A stretch of DNA of 64,000 bases from Pseudophaeomoniella oleicola (Eukaryota; Ascomycota; Eurotiomycetes; Phaeomoniellales; Phaeomoniellaceae). The notes under the pieces were generated by a model. The model searched no databases and was not told the DNA's origin. It was given only the letters and a program-made list of their open reading frames with translations. Shown in pieces: positions 11,338 to 22,840 of the stretch. The stretch covers positions 372,001 to 436,000 of the forward strand of contig QWDQ01000006.1 in NCBI GenBank assembly GCA_003868215.1. The letters are read 5' to 3'. Numbering within the stretch: the first letter of the stretch is position 1; each line of letters starts with the position of its first letter. The position numbers and the translations under genes are program-made.

Positions 11338-12235
11338 ATGTCCGATCCGGATATTGCAGGTCCCAACCACCTGCGACCGTGCATTGCTGAACTCCTGCGG
11401 ACCCGTCATCTGCCGAGTTCACTGGTGTTACGCATTGACAAGATAGTGGTAGACCGCTCCTTGAAGGAAAACGTAGAGGATGGTGGTGGTGGTGGTGTAC
11501 AACAATGTGGAGGAGACTTGGATCGGCACGCGTTTAGACTACTGTTAACGGATGGAGAGTTATCGATACAGGCAGTCATCAATCGCGATTTGCATCACCT
11601 TCTGCGTGAAAGAATAACGGGTGAAGGACAACTGATTTACCTCCGTCGATGCTCTATCCAGCGTGCACAGAGACTCAACGGGTCCGGGCAAGTGGTATTC
11701 CTGGCGGTTGAGGAATACAGTCATGTCGGAACACGAGCTGTAGCATTATATCCCGAGCAGACTGTCCAACCCTTGAGCCCTTCCAAAGCCCTCAAAAGAT
11801 CTCTCGGGTCGTCACTAGAGGATCAATTGTCTATGCATGGGCGGAAGAATCCAAAGCGAGTGGCTCGGGATGCTGCATTGCACCGCCCAGGGAGGAAACC
11901 GGCTAACCCTTCGACGAAAGATGACAGCGATTCGGATGGTTTCGAAACGTTGACCGTTCCCAGCACGGCTGCATTGCATCACAGACATGCTCTCCGAGCC
12001 ATTTCTGGTAACCACAAGCTTCAATGGTCGCGAAACCATCTTAAGCTCAACGTCGATGATCCCGTTGAACCCAATCTTACCACCACCGGCTCTACGGATA
12101 GGACACCTCCTTCACCGTCTGCCGCCCAACCAAATAACATCGCAGAACATGGGCCCAGCAAACCCTCTCCACCTCCAGTAGCTCAATCCCCAAATCCCAG
12201 CTCCTTCCCTCTCCACACCCTCTCCACCCTCCTCG

Positions 12236-12268
<33 letters not shown>

Positions 12269-12690
12269 TCCGCAACTACAAATGCCGAATCCTCGCCGTC
12301 ATAACCTGGATCTCGCCCTCCATCCTCAAGCGTCCCGGCCTCCCGCCCAAACGCCACATCAAAGTCCACGACGCGACAATCTCCTCTCATCGCTACGCCA
12401 GCGGCGGCGGCGGCGTCACCATCAGCATCTTCGTCGACGCCGCACATTTCAGGCCGGCGGTCGGCACGATCGCGCTGTTCAGCGGGGTGACGGCGCAGAC
12501 GTGGGCGGAGGGGGGAGGAGAGGTTATATTGAATGCGTATGCGAAGGATTGTGGTGCTGGTGCTGGTCCCGCGGGGGAGGGTTGGTATGTTGATGATGTG
12601 GAGCGGTTAAGGGCCGAGGGGTTCGCGGTGGATGAATTGCAGAGGTGGTGGAAGGAATGGAGCGGAAAGGGGAAAATGAACGGGGGTTGA
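11338..12690 (+). CDS. Protein with two OB-fold-like halves, function unknown
   Basis: Single exon, 450 aa. The N-terminal ~135 residues alternate hydrophobic beta-like strands: LVLRIDKIVVDRS, AFRLLLTDGELSIQAVIN, GQLIYLRRCSIQRA, VVFLAVEEYSHVG. This is the strand pattern of an OB fold of the kind found in RPA1 and telomere-binding proteins. A disordered Ser/Pro-rich linker follows (about 145-310), with in-frame runs of Ser encoded by TCC repeats. The C-terminal ~140 residues form a second strand-rich unit (YKCRILAVITWISPSIL, RHIKVHDATI, VTISIFVDAAHF, IALFSGV) ending in a helix (DELQRWWKEW). Single-stranded nucleic-acid binding is inferred from the fold pattern only. The last third is unusually GC-rich compared with the first. 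A similarity search or structure prediction is needed for a name. Confidence 0.72.
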
Positions 12691-13038
12691 AAGATCGAAT
12701 TAGTAAGATGGAGGGTTGGATGGCAGTTTCATTCTAATTTAATTATCTCCCTTAAACTTTTTGGTGTGTCTCATGAATGTAGTGTTCAACTGAATCTGGA
12801 ACACCACAGGCCTTGCGCCTCGAGCCTCGAGCCAGCCTTGTGACCTACTATCTAGGTACGGATGGACATGGTATGTCATGACGTGCTCTGTCCAATCACA
12901 AACAGACCACCGACCGTCCCCTCCCTTCTCGCTCTCCCACCCCCCCAGAAAAGGAACAAAAAGCCCTTTCCATTCTGCTCAGGACCACAGATAGAAAGAT
13001 AGACAAACAAATGCCCCTCGCAAAATTGGAATACATGT
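12691..13038. other. Convergent intergenic region
   Basis: 3' flanks of the OB-fold gene and the small minus-strand gene. It contains a short CCTCGAGCC near-repeat. No gene is seen. Confidence 0.5.
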
Positions 13039-13254
13039 TTATTTCGCATGTTTCCGAAGGATCTGCAATCGCGCCTTCACCCATTCTTCCTTGACCTTGC
13101 CGTCTAGAGCCGGGTATTCGGTCTCGATGAGGAGCACGATCGAGCGCGCGTCTTCGCCGTTGCGAGCGTGGTAAAGTAGTGTTCTATCGTGTTGGGTGGT
13201 CCAGGAGGTTGGTCTTGTGGTGGATGGAGCGGGGGAAGATGGGTAGGGAGGCAT
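13039..13254 (-). CDS. Small protein with Myb/SANT-like helix pattern
   Basis: 71 aa from the ATG at 13254 (MPPYPSSPAPSTTRP). The frame stays open upstream to 13521 with further ATGs, so a start at 13521 (160 aa) cannot be excluded. I chose the short form because the upstream part is rich in codons typical of non-coding sequence. The C-terminal 45 residues read SWTTQHDRTLLYHARNGED, then RSIVLLIETEYPALDG and VKEEWVKARLQIL: a Trp-start helix, a second helix and a Trp-containing third helix, the spacing of small fungal Myb-like DNA-binding proteins. Function is inferred weakly. Confidence 0.5.
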   Translation of the reverse strand: MPPYPSSPAPSTTRPTSWTTQHDRTLLYHARNGEDARSIVLLIETEYPALDGKVKEEWVKARLQILRKHAK

Positions 13255-14205
13255 TGTTCTTCTTGGCTCTTTATCTGTGAGGGGTCCAAGGTATAAGAGG
13301 GTAGGTTTGGATCGGATGGAGGGAGGGAGGTCTGGATGCTGGTTTAGTAACACAGTTTTGATTTGGACGGGTGATCGATCTGATGATAGTACCGTGAGCT
13401 GGTCAATCTCAACTGGTAGATTGCTGTCTGATCGGTCAACGTGCTGATAAACTGTGAGCGTGCGGTGGTATGAATAAGAACCGTTGTCCAGTGAATGTCT
13501 TCGCATTTCTGAGCTTCGCAATTGCTCGCCATCGAGGACATTCCCTCCACTTTATGTCCAACCATTGACAAATCCCACCGAATCTCGTGTCCACTCGCTC
13601 GTGGTGAAGCAAACTATGACTCGCCATAGCACGAGATCGCGACAGTCCTGAACACAAGGACCCCCAAACAAGAGTCACCAATTTGTCACTTGTGCCACTC
13701 ACGGGCACAACTGGGGGTTAGCAGCAATGAGAGGAATTGAAGCTATGAAACCTCAACGACACATAGGAAACAAGCGGTGAGCGTTTTCATCGACCCTCTT
13801 CGGGGAAGTGGCTGGGGAATCGAGAGGGCTTGCATCCGTCACAAGCCGCAGAGAAGCAAGCATCCTGTGGGAACAGATTGCTTCGATCCTGAATAGGAAT
13901 TCTGACCCCTCAGGCAACTTGCATACCGGCACACGGGTAAGCAGCTGCAGCTACCCGGGGTTGGAAACAAACAAGAACAGACAATGCAGCACACACTCAA
14001 CCGACGTACAAAGGCAACTCTGCATTACCGCAATCCACGGTATGTAAATATCACATATATCTAGCAGCCATTCCAAATTATGAGTCAGGCACTGTCCCAA
14101 ACGATGCCTGATGCTATTTTGATCCAAGACTCCACCCAATGCTATTATAAAAGACGCCAAATCGCTCAACGTGAGTTCGTACAACCAAACAATGCAACAA
14201 AGAGA
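13255..14205. other. Intergenic region
   Basis: About 950 bp between two minus-strand genes. It holds the promoter of the small Myb-like gene (or its extended 5' part) and the 3' flank of the DUF7137 gene. Short frames only. Confidence 0.5.
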
Positions 14206-15204
14206 TCAGAACAAGGCGCCAAACCCACCCACAAACCAGGTAAATGATAGTAGCGTTATCGTAGCCATTCCAACCGTGAAGCCAAGAGCCTGGCGCTCGA
14301 TATGCGACATTGCTGCACTACATGTGGCACATTGGAAATCTAAACACAGAATTGTCAGCATTTCTTAGGACTTGAGTAGAGGACAGATGGGTGGGATTGT
14401 CATACCTTCCAAAGGGGTGTACTTCTGAGGAATATACATCCCGAACACAAAGGTGTTGGCTACACCAAGATGGCCGGCCTCTGCTGTTGCGCTTACATCT
14501 TTGGCAGCATCATATATGACCAACGTGTACGATTCCGTCAGCAGTGGGACAGTTGCGGTTGCCTGGTAGCCACCAGTATCCCATGTAACTGCACCTGTGG
14601 GTTCCACGCTCTGATTCAAGGCGATTGTGTACAATTGCTGGTTGAGTGCGCATGATGCCATGACATCTATCGCCGAAGGCGTGACAGACAGCGACGTGTA
14701 GTCCCATTTGAACGTGACATAATCTCCAACCTTGTAATACGAAGTCGAGGCGGTTATTGCAGGTGTGACCATTTCTATCCCTCCAGGCGGCAGTCTGGGG
14801 TCGACCGAGATACTCGTGGTTTCAGAGCTTCTGTGGCTTGATCTTCCTGTTGTCCTCGTAGCGGTCATTCCACTGGTTGCTGCGGCGGTTGATGCGGCAG
14901 CAGAACCGGAAGCTGATGCGCTACTTGCTGCAGCGGAGGCTGTTGGCCTCGCAGTAATCGAAGCGGACGCACCACTGGATGCGCTGGCTGCGGCTGTTTC
15001 TGATGGTCTGCTGCCTATACCATTGCGTCAACTCAAACCATTCAACAAGAGTTGCTTGCTGTGAGACCAACCTTCTGAAGAACTACTTTCTTGTCTTCCT
15101 AACAGACCCCCTACATGTTCTCGACTCGGTGGCCATGGCCAGGCAGTCGAGAGGGTGATGAAGTGCAGGACGCACAGAATCAAGGCCGAAGCAGCAAACC
15201 TCAT
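14206..15204 (-). CDS. DUF7137-type secreted/membrane protein
   Basis: Three exons: 15204-15072, 15014-14406 and 14339-14206, giving 291 aa. Exon 1 begins MRFAASALILCVLHF, a clear signal peptide. The middle has an Ala/Ser/Thr-rich low-complexity stalk likely to be O-glycosylated. The conserved domain then runs from YYKVGDYVTFKWDYTSLSV through TGAVTWDTGG, PLLTESYTLVIYDAAKD and FGMYIPQKYTPLE. The last exon, too short to stand out as an open frame, adds DFQCATCSAAMSHIERQ and a single C-terminal membrane helix (GFTVGMATITLLSFTWF). This is the architecture of fungal DUF7137 proteins: an extracellular domain anchored by one helix, function unknown. The first intron has a weak donor (GTTGGT), so that junction is less sure. 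Promoter side carries a copy of the 12-bp palindrome 366 bp upstream. Confidence 0.85.
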
Positions 15205-15953
15205 GTTTATGACTTTCAACGTAAGCCCGCACTTCGCCGTGCCTAACTCCCCCTTTGATGATTCTGATTCGACGACCTGCGATGAAGATTTGAGACCCGA
15301 TCGTTTAGGCAGGAACGGGGTGACGAAGAAAGGTCGAGATGAAGTAGGCACAAGAAACGAATGACTGGAGGGGCGTTACTATTGCATGAAAGGATTTGGG
15401 CAGCGATCGGAATGGTGAGTGAGATGTAGAAAGAGAAAGATGTAGTTGTGGTGGTGGTGGTAAATTGAAGGGAAATACTGTAGTCTGTACAGGTAAGTTT
15501 ACTCCGTATCGAGAGGTGGAGTTTATTGTTTATGATGCCCCCGATGTAGCTATTTTAGGACTCAGATGGTACTACGTAGTAAGACATTCAACTACGCCAC
15601 TTTCTCTGCTTACCTAACAGCAGATCACCTCTGGAAGACCCAACAAACATTGAACAATTGATCTGAGGCGTAACTTACCTTAACCATCACAAACCCTCAA
15701 AAGGTCAACGTCGCTTTTCGAGTCGGTATATATTCATCTCGGAGATACTAATTTGACATGAATTGGATTTGTATTTCCCAGATATGATCGAGTCCTGTCT
15801 AAGGGTATTCCTGTGCTGAACATATATCGCTATCAAGCGTTTTCATGTGCACAAATGCCAACGCCTCACGCCCATACAGGATAACGCTGTTCCGCTTCAT
15901 GTACATGTAGTCATGCTGTAACAATCACCTTAATGAACCTCCGTTGCCATGCA
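15205..15953. promoter_or_regulatory. Promoter region of the DUF7137 gene
   Basis: About 750 bp between two minus-strand genes. It includes the palindrome at 15570 and a short GTGGTGGTG run near 15447. No gene is seen. Confidence 0.5.
15570..15581. promoter_or_regulatory. 12-bp palindrome TACTACGTAGTA, copy 1
   Basis: Perfect self-complementary 12-mer, 366 bp upstream of the DUF7137 start codon. One of six identical copies in the window, all between genes. Confidence 0.6.
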
Positions 15954-18459
15954 TTAGTCCATAAATTTCACATCCGGCCGTCCCTTGAGCTCTGGAAAGG
16001 TATCGAGGAGCCTCCGACTTATCAAGAAGTTATCGGGATTGGAAACATATTCTTCGTATTTCGGGGTCAGATAATATGTGTCCGTTTCGACATCATGCTC
16101 GACAGCTTCATCCAAAGAGTGTGGCCAAGTAAATCGGCAATTGTTGATCATCGGGGTTACACAATCGCGAAATCGGATACACAAAGCATCTCGGATTCCA
16201 GGACTGATAGAAACGGTCAGTGCAGAACAATCTCAAAGTTCAAAGGAGGCTTACAGTGCTATGAGGTCGGCAGTCGGATTGTGAGGTATGAAACGCTGAG
16301 TTTGCGTAGGTCTGATCGTAGTTGGGATTTGGTTATAACTCTCTTCGGTTGGAACCAAGAGCCACTATTATCAAGCATCAGTATCGGGAAGAGAATATTC
16401 GCCATATAGCCCGTCGACATAGACTGACACTGCGACCACACGGTTTGTCTGTCGTGTTCGCGGACGCTTCTCCTATCCGATCAGTCGCATCCCGCTTCGG
16501 ACCGATCATGCAATGTCCCTCCGTGAGGCGCAGAAATCGTCCGTGGGCACCTGCGGGAACCAACTTGTCGACGGGCCATGACTTGTGAGAAGGCACTGTA
16601 GAAAGTAAACGCACCCGCATAAACCTAGACAGCAACATGGCGCATGCTAGAGTCCAATACATATCGAAGTCACGGCGAAATGCAGCGCAAAGCTCACTGG
16701 CCCAGTTACAGACGGAGTGTGCATCTGATGGATTTCTTGGGCGAAATATCAAGTTGACTTCTATCCTCGCTGACCCGAATACGTTCTGTATCGGCACACC
16801 ATTAGCAATCATAGACCTCGCCTCGTCTCTGTAACTTGTATATGATCTTGCTAATGGCGAGTCATCAATTCCGGTCAAAGGAAGTAGCTGATATAGGGGT
16901 ATGTTTAAATTCGACATCCTCTGGTCCATGGCTGAATCAATTAGTTCCACGCGGGCAGCTGTTGCCTGTGACGAGTGATCGGCTGAAAGAGTTCCACTGA
17001 TGGATGGCGACAGTTGAAAATCTTCCCCAGTCCTTGGGTCGTTGTCAATCCTGAGTCGCAGCCGATCTGGATTTCGGTGGCGACGTTCCGGAAAGCGAAG
17101 ATCTTGTGCACGGCTTTTTCCTTTTGCGTTCGATTCTAGACAGACCTATCAGTATCTTGCCGTCTTGTAAGAAACGGATAGGCAAGCCGATCTTCTAGTG
17201 CAGTATATACGGTCATTTCCATGCCCAGGTACGTTGCTGAAGATTGCGGCGAACACGAGACAGACCGTGCCCAAAGTACGGAGATCACAAACGCTGCTAT
17301 TACGAAAACAAAGGCAGAAAAGTGGTGTGGATTGACTCACCCCGCGCATCCTCCGAGGACGATGGAAGGTCTCCCTAGAGAACCATCCATTAGCTTGATA
17401 TACCGTGTACACTGAAGATCAGGGCTTACTGCGATAGACGCATCAGATTCCGCCTGACCTTCGCTATTCTCGTCCGATTCAACACTCGAGCTTGAGAATC
17501 GCAACTTCAATGCAGGGTGCCATTCCTTGCGGCCTTGACTACCTGTGATTGCTTCAGCTTGAAGATCCATGGGTGCATAGTTGGAAAATAGTCCTTGTAG
17601 ATATTGTTGGTATTCGAATAAGCTGGCCGATATGAGAGATATTTCGATAATGGGCGACAGGCACACTTACTTTGGTAAAGATAAGGTTCGGGCTCTGCTG
17701 AATTCTGGACCACCGGAATTTACAAATGACATCGAACGTTTCGACGCCGAGAGAGATGCGCTTCGCCGCTCAGCCCGGGCCATGTACTGCAAAAAGCTAT
17801 CGTACAGGCTAGAGTTTTGCAACGAGCCCAGGGAGCTAGCGGCACCCTCGATCTCGTCGCATTGGGTGTTCTTGAGGAAGGCGACAAGTCGTTCGCTCTG
17901 ATCGAGATGTTGCGCTTGAGATTCAAATTTTTGGCTTGCGTCGGAAGTCGATGGAGTCTGTGAAGTACTTTCGCCTCGTTCTTTCTCGACCCTACGCCTT
18001 ATGTTCCTTGAGGCAGAGCTATCGAGCTGAAGCACTCTCAGAGATTCCTCAGCCTGAGCACCTTGTTGAGACAATCGCAGGCTCTCATCGATGAGGGCCC
18101 CAATTTCTGGCAAAGGGACATCTGCTTTGATCAAATCTACAAGGTTGTCGAGACTAGACTTGTCGAACGTGCGTATATACGTCAGGAGTCCCTCTATGAA
18201 GGTCTTGTGATATGTGAGCTCGTCGTATGTCCGTTTCGCAGCTGCCTTGCGACGGCCATCGAGGCTCTCGTCAATGATGCATGGAGTTCCGGAAGCTTTG
18301 CAGGATTGGCAAGGGGGAGGGCCACCACTACACTGAAAGAGTCAAGACTTAGCACTCGGAACATGGTGGTGTAGCTTGCTGCTCATTTACCTTAGCCTTC
18401 CGCTTCTTACAAGCGACACATGCTAAAGAAATCCTCACTTTAGGCGTGGAACTTGACAT
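15954..18459 (-). CDS. Zn2Cys6 transcription factor with DUF3425 C-terminus
   Basis: Seven exons proposed: 18459-18391, 18332-17671, 17622-17430, 17374-17341, 17135-16615, 16364-16255 and 16203-15954, giving 612 aa. Exon 1 plus 2 build the zinc cluster: ACVACKKRKAKC then SGGPPPC, QSC and KASGTPC, i.e. C-x2-C-x6-C-x6-C-x2-C-x6-C near residue 14. A DESLDGRRKAAAKR linker and helical segment follow, as in many fungal C6 regulators. The C-terminal third matches DUF3425: FDMYWTLACAMLLSRFMR joined across a 250 bp intron to WLLVPTEESYNQIPTTIRPT, then QTQRFIPHNP and LPGIRDAL. The joins at both ends are well supported by frame. The 34 nt exon and the 205 bp intron between 17340 and 17136 are the least sure; another small exon could lie there. 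A nuclear DNA-binding regulator is expected; targets are unknown. Confidence 0.75.
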
Positions 18460-21400
18460 GCCGTCAGAATGCTCCTAATAGAGACGATAATGACGTGAGA
18501 AATGAATGAGAAAAGGAAGAGTCGTATAGAAGGAATTATCATAACTGAGCGTTCGTCCAGAACCCGAGAGAAGTTGATGGCGGTTGGTTAGATCCCGAAA
18601 ACCATATTCTTGCTGGAAGAAGCACTGGCATATTAAATGGCGAAGCTGGTCAACGACATTTGTGTTGAGACGCTGCTGCAAAGGCGAATGAAACTGTCTC
18701 TGAAAGATGCAAGATGGGCGTCTCCTGCCTCTACTTAACTTGAGGGCAATGTTCGGAAATATTACCCGTTCCTGTACGGTACGCTACGGCTTGATGCCTG
18801 TCTGTGAATTGAGAGTAAGCCGATGATCAGAACAGTCGAGTATGAAAACCGAGAGTCCGAAATATAACATGGGACTCTTGAAAAGTGAACGACCAGGAGC
18901 GCGTACCGGCAGATGCTCTGCACAACCTCACGGTAACTGCAATTCCACGCTCTGAAGGAGTGTTGGAAGGGATATGCGCACCGAGAACTCGAGGGTCAGA
19001 GCCCAACGGGAGTGGCAAGAAAGATCGTAAATCGTTGTTGCCGCACTTAGAAGGGAGCAGAAACAAAAGCACAATGAGAGTGCTCCGGAGGACAGAAGAA
19101 TAGCCTCTGACAAGCTCGGTACTACAATCCCAATGCTGCTCCAGCAGCTGCCTCGGGCAAGAGAGCGGGGAGCCTCTCGCAGTGACAGCAGCGTAAATTG
19201 GCCCACTAGTCAGATAAGGTTCGATCCTGTTGTAGCCCAGTTGTTCGACAAGGCGACCTCTCCTGCAGTTTCCTGGATTGCAACTGGTAGATGTGGCGGT
19301 ACCTCGACACTATGCAAAAGTAGCGTGGCGTTTCCAACTTAGTTCTGTCAACAACCAGACATCCCTGTCCTCTTAGGCTTGAATGGACTGCTCGAGGCAG
19401 AAGGAGTGATGGTGAAAAGTGAGGGAAAATTTATGACGCTTACCCAAGTGACTTGCAGTAAAGTCTGTATTGTATTCAAACACCGCTGGAGTGGGGAGGG
19501 GGGTAGGCTTTGAAAGGAGCGTCAGGGCAGTGGACCACACCGTACTGTAAAAGGATTGGGAGAGTTGCGGGTCTTCCCTGGGTAGCGCAGGGTCGGTACT
19601 GGAGTGAAGAGGCCCTTTTCCTTGATTGCTGTGCTACGCAGTCACGTATTGCGTCGGAAGGGCTGCACGGAGGGGTTTTCCGGTTACCGTGTGATGAACC
19701 CTGTAACGAGGATGGAGTCCGTAAAATCGGCAAGGACCCGAGAGGATAGTCTGAGAGACCGACACAAGTATATAAAGAAGAAAACAGGAACTGTGACTGC
19801 AGTGCAAGGTGAAACTGAGTCAATTCGTGCACTCGTTGTGCTCCAAGATTTCTGGCTAAAGGTCAGGTACCAGGCTGATGGGTACAGTACCTTAGGTAAT
19901 GTACAAGTGAAAGTCCAGGATTGGGGTATTGGTGGAAACGTAAGCAGGCAGAAAAAATACAGAAAATGGGAATTGGGATAATCATGCAATATTCACACAC
20001 CGCGAGGGGGAAAAAAGGCGAATGGTGTACCATACCGTCAGGTAAGAGAATGAGAGAACCCCAATCCCTAATTACCATGCCACGGCAATCCAACCCAAGA
20101 GAATCCACCAAGGTTCTGGGTAAACACTAACCTCTCTCAGCTAAGTAGGACCTATAAGGTCGTCGTCTGATGGGCGGTTGTTACTTCCGAACCGGCTTTA
20201 TTGTTCTTACGGTATGACTCTTGGGGCCTTTCGGCGTAGATTTCTTGATTGCAAGTCTTTCGATCGGGGAGGTCTGCCATCATATGTTGTGATGTGCAGT
20301 ACTGTGCTCTGCTCATCCGCCGAGCTATGGCATACTGTGAGAAAGGACGGATGTATTTTACCACGTTTTTTCACTCGGGGCTTTGTGGGCTGTAGTGTCC
20401 TGTTTTGGCTTGTCTTGTCTGGAGAAGCTTCGGTGGTTGGTGGCTGTGAACTGAGCGGACAGCAGAAGCCAAGACGGGATCACCACCTCGAGTTTGGGAT
20501 ATTGTACCGAAAGATATACGGTAAAGACAGTTTACACGATGTTAATACAGTACATAGTGCCGTACCATGTATAGCGCCTTGATAGTATTAGCACTTCTCA
20601 TTAGCTAATCACCATTATACCCAGTCCAACTCCTCGTTGATCTGATTGCCTGTTGCCACTATCAGAAGCGCCACAGATGGAAGATCCGTGTATCAAAGTG
20701 ACGCCCTAGCACCCCCAGCGAGGTTGAGAAATGAGAAAGAAAAGGGCTCAGCGAAGCAGGCGATGCCGCTACTCCATTCCATCGGTGCTGTCCGGAAAAG
20801 GGATGGAGTAAATACATGAAAGCAAGGAAAGGCACAAAACACTTCATCAGATTAGACAGAAGGCAACGGCATTGTCTTCCGCGGATAATATACCCGCTAT
20901 ATCCATTTGGATGCTGCTGTAGGGAGATATTCTCTCTCCTCTCTTCTTTCGATCCTGCTTTTCGCCCCTTGGGATGGGGGATCGAGGGATCTTGCGAGCT
21001 TGTGACTCGGGAAAGGAGAGAAAGGAATAAAATTTGACGGGAAGATCTGTCATCGTGGGACGCCACACTTCCACACTTCCCACCCTGTTCGTTCTGACTA
21101 AGAAGTATGTGGCGAACTAGGAAGGATTTCAACGTAGTAGAAATAAAGGTCAGTGGGCAAAGGGTCCAGATGATACCTGAATCATCACTAACTAAATTAC
21201 CTTTCCTACCAGAGCAGGTAGCGAGCTAGGCACGTAGAGCAGGGGTGCACCTAGTAACAAATACTTTGGGAGCGAAGAGGAAGGGGACCAGTGGTCGTAT
21301 CTTGGGTAGCGAGGGTAATTAGTATCTGGTAAGGTATTTGACATACACCGGACGGAAGTGTACACTTCTTGTACAGAATTACGGGAGGGATTGGATTGGA

Positions 21401-22840
21401 ATCCTGTGGTTACTTAGGTAATCATGTCGTGCTGCTTCACTGGAGTCGCTATTTCATGTAATTAGCTGCATACTAACGTACCTGCCTCGCTGCTACATTA
21501 CTTGACCCGTATACTACGTATTCAGGTACGTAGTAGATACCCGCTTACAGGTACGTACCCAATGTCACAAATGTATCGGCCGCCACCCATCGGCCCCTCC
21601 AATCGACCCTCTTTCTACTACGTAGTACCGGCAAGAGTGTGTATTATACCTACGTATATTATGTAATCTCTCCGGTCTGATAACAAATCTCCTGGAGATG
21701 GCTTCCGGCTTCGTCTTCGACCCATCATTGGTCGGACTGAATTTGAATGAGAGAGGGCGAGAAACAGAATAGAACTGGAAAACAAGGCTAGATACCGCGT
21801 AATACCGTCGCATTATCTTACCTACCAGGTCATACACCCTACCCTACAAACCCCCATAGGTCGGGAGGGAGGCTGTTAGCATGGCTGCCTGCATGGCTGC
21901 CTCAATCACCTCCGGAGTCTAGCCTGAGGGGAAAAGGAAAAAGACCCTGTTTTACGTCCGTAGATATCGATTGATATAATTTGCGTCCCTCCACCAAAAT
22001 TTCGCTTTTGGATGGAAATTCTTCGGTACTATCCACCAAGGTCTGGGAGAATACGACAAGACACACATCCAAGGAAAGTAACTGATTGACGGCCTCGACG
22101 GGAAGACTGACAGTCTGTCACATGTGCGCAGGGATTGGGGGTGGAAAGATGCATAAATTGCTGGACAATCGATTACAGGTGACGCTCAAACGCTGCCCTG
22201 GATCGCAGTCGTTACGAGGAACGGTGAAAAATGGTGGCGACTTGGTTTGAGACGACCTTGTATCCTTGCTCTGGACAGAAGGCGAGAACAGTCGATGGGC
22301 GATCACCACAAATTATGCCGAAGTGCCATGTCACCTTTCATACCGTCGAGCAGTAGTACTGGAACTTTGTCCTTCGGCTCCTGTGTTTTCTCTAGCCTGC
22401 GACCTTCTTATCGAATAATGCTATGTAAGGACCATGCCGGGCGACTTGGTGAAGATAACCTTTCCGAAAATCAAGTGTCGCCTGTTTTCTGCTTTTGCGA
22501 CTATCTACGTACAGTTGAGCAAGATCACGATCGTCATCTTGCATGAGTGGCTGCACTGTGCTGAGAACGTTGGCTAGACACGGAAACCTCATCCCAACTG
22601 AGTGGAGGCGCATATATCACGGCGGGCAAACCTTCTGTAGCATATCATGTGGCGGCTGCGGAATGTTGTGTCATTCTATGGCACGTAGACGAACTGCCTG
22701 ACAAACTGCGTCGATGTACTCGACGAGGCCGATATTGCCCTCCAAGTTGACAGTCAACCATCAGTTTCCGTTTTCGAATCGTGTGGCGAGTTCCAGCCTG
22801 AACATCAGGCAGAAAGGTAGAGAAGACCGTGATTCGGAAA
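18460..22840. other. 4.4 kb gene-free region
   Basis: It lies upstream of the Zn2Cys6-DUF3425 gene and downstream of the tRNA-binding protein gene (both minus strand). I read both strands and found only short frames with no family signature, no tRNA and no transposon remnant. It contains the palindrome at 21616, a cluster of TACGTA-centred motifs at 21510-21660, and a tandem 12-mer (GCATGGCTGCCT twice) near 21879-21902. It could hold a long regulator promoter or 5' UTR, or a non-coding RNA. Confidence 0.6.
21616..21627. promoter_or_regulatory. 12-bp palindrome TACTACGTAGTA, copy 2
   Basis: Perfect copy inside the 4.4 kb gene-free region. Nine-base partial copies lie close by at 21512-21520 and 21527-21535. 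Confidence 0.6.

Noticed and set aside
12112-12447. Gly/Glu-rich minus-strand frame
   Set aside because: Shadow of the GC-rich, TCC-repeat part of the OB-fold gene on the plus strand; no signature of its own.
22001-22020. CCAAAAT-like inverted motif resembling the hairpin units
   Set aside because: Shares only the short CCAAAAT core; the arm extension and 43 bp spacing are missing.
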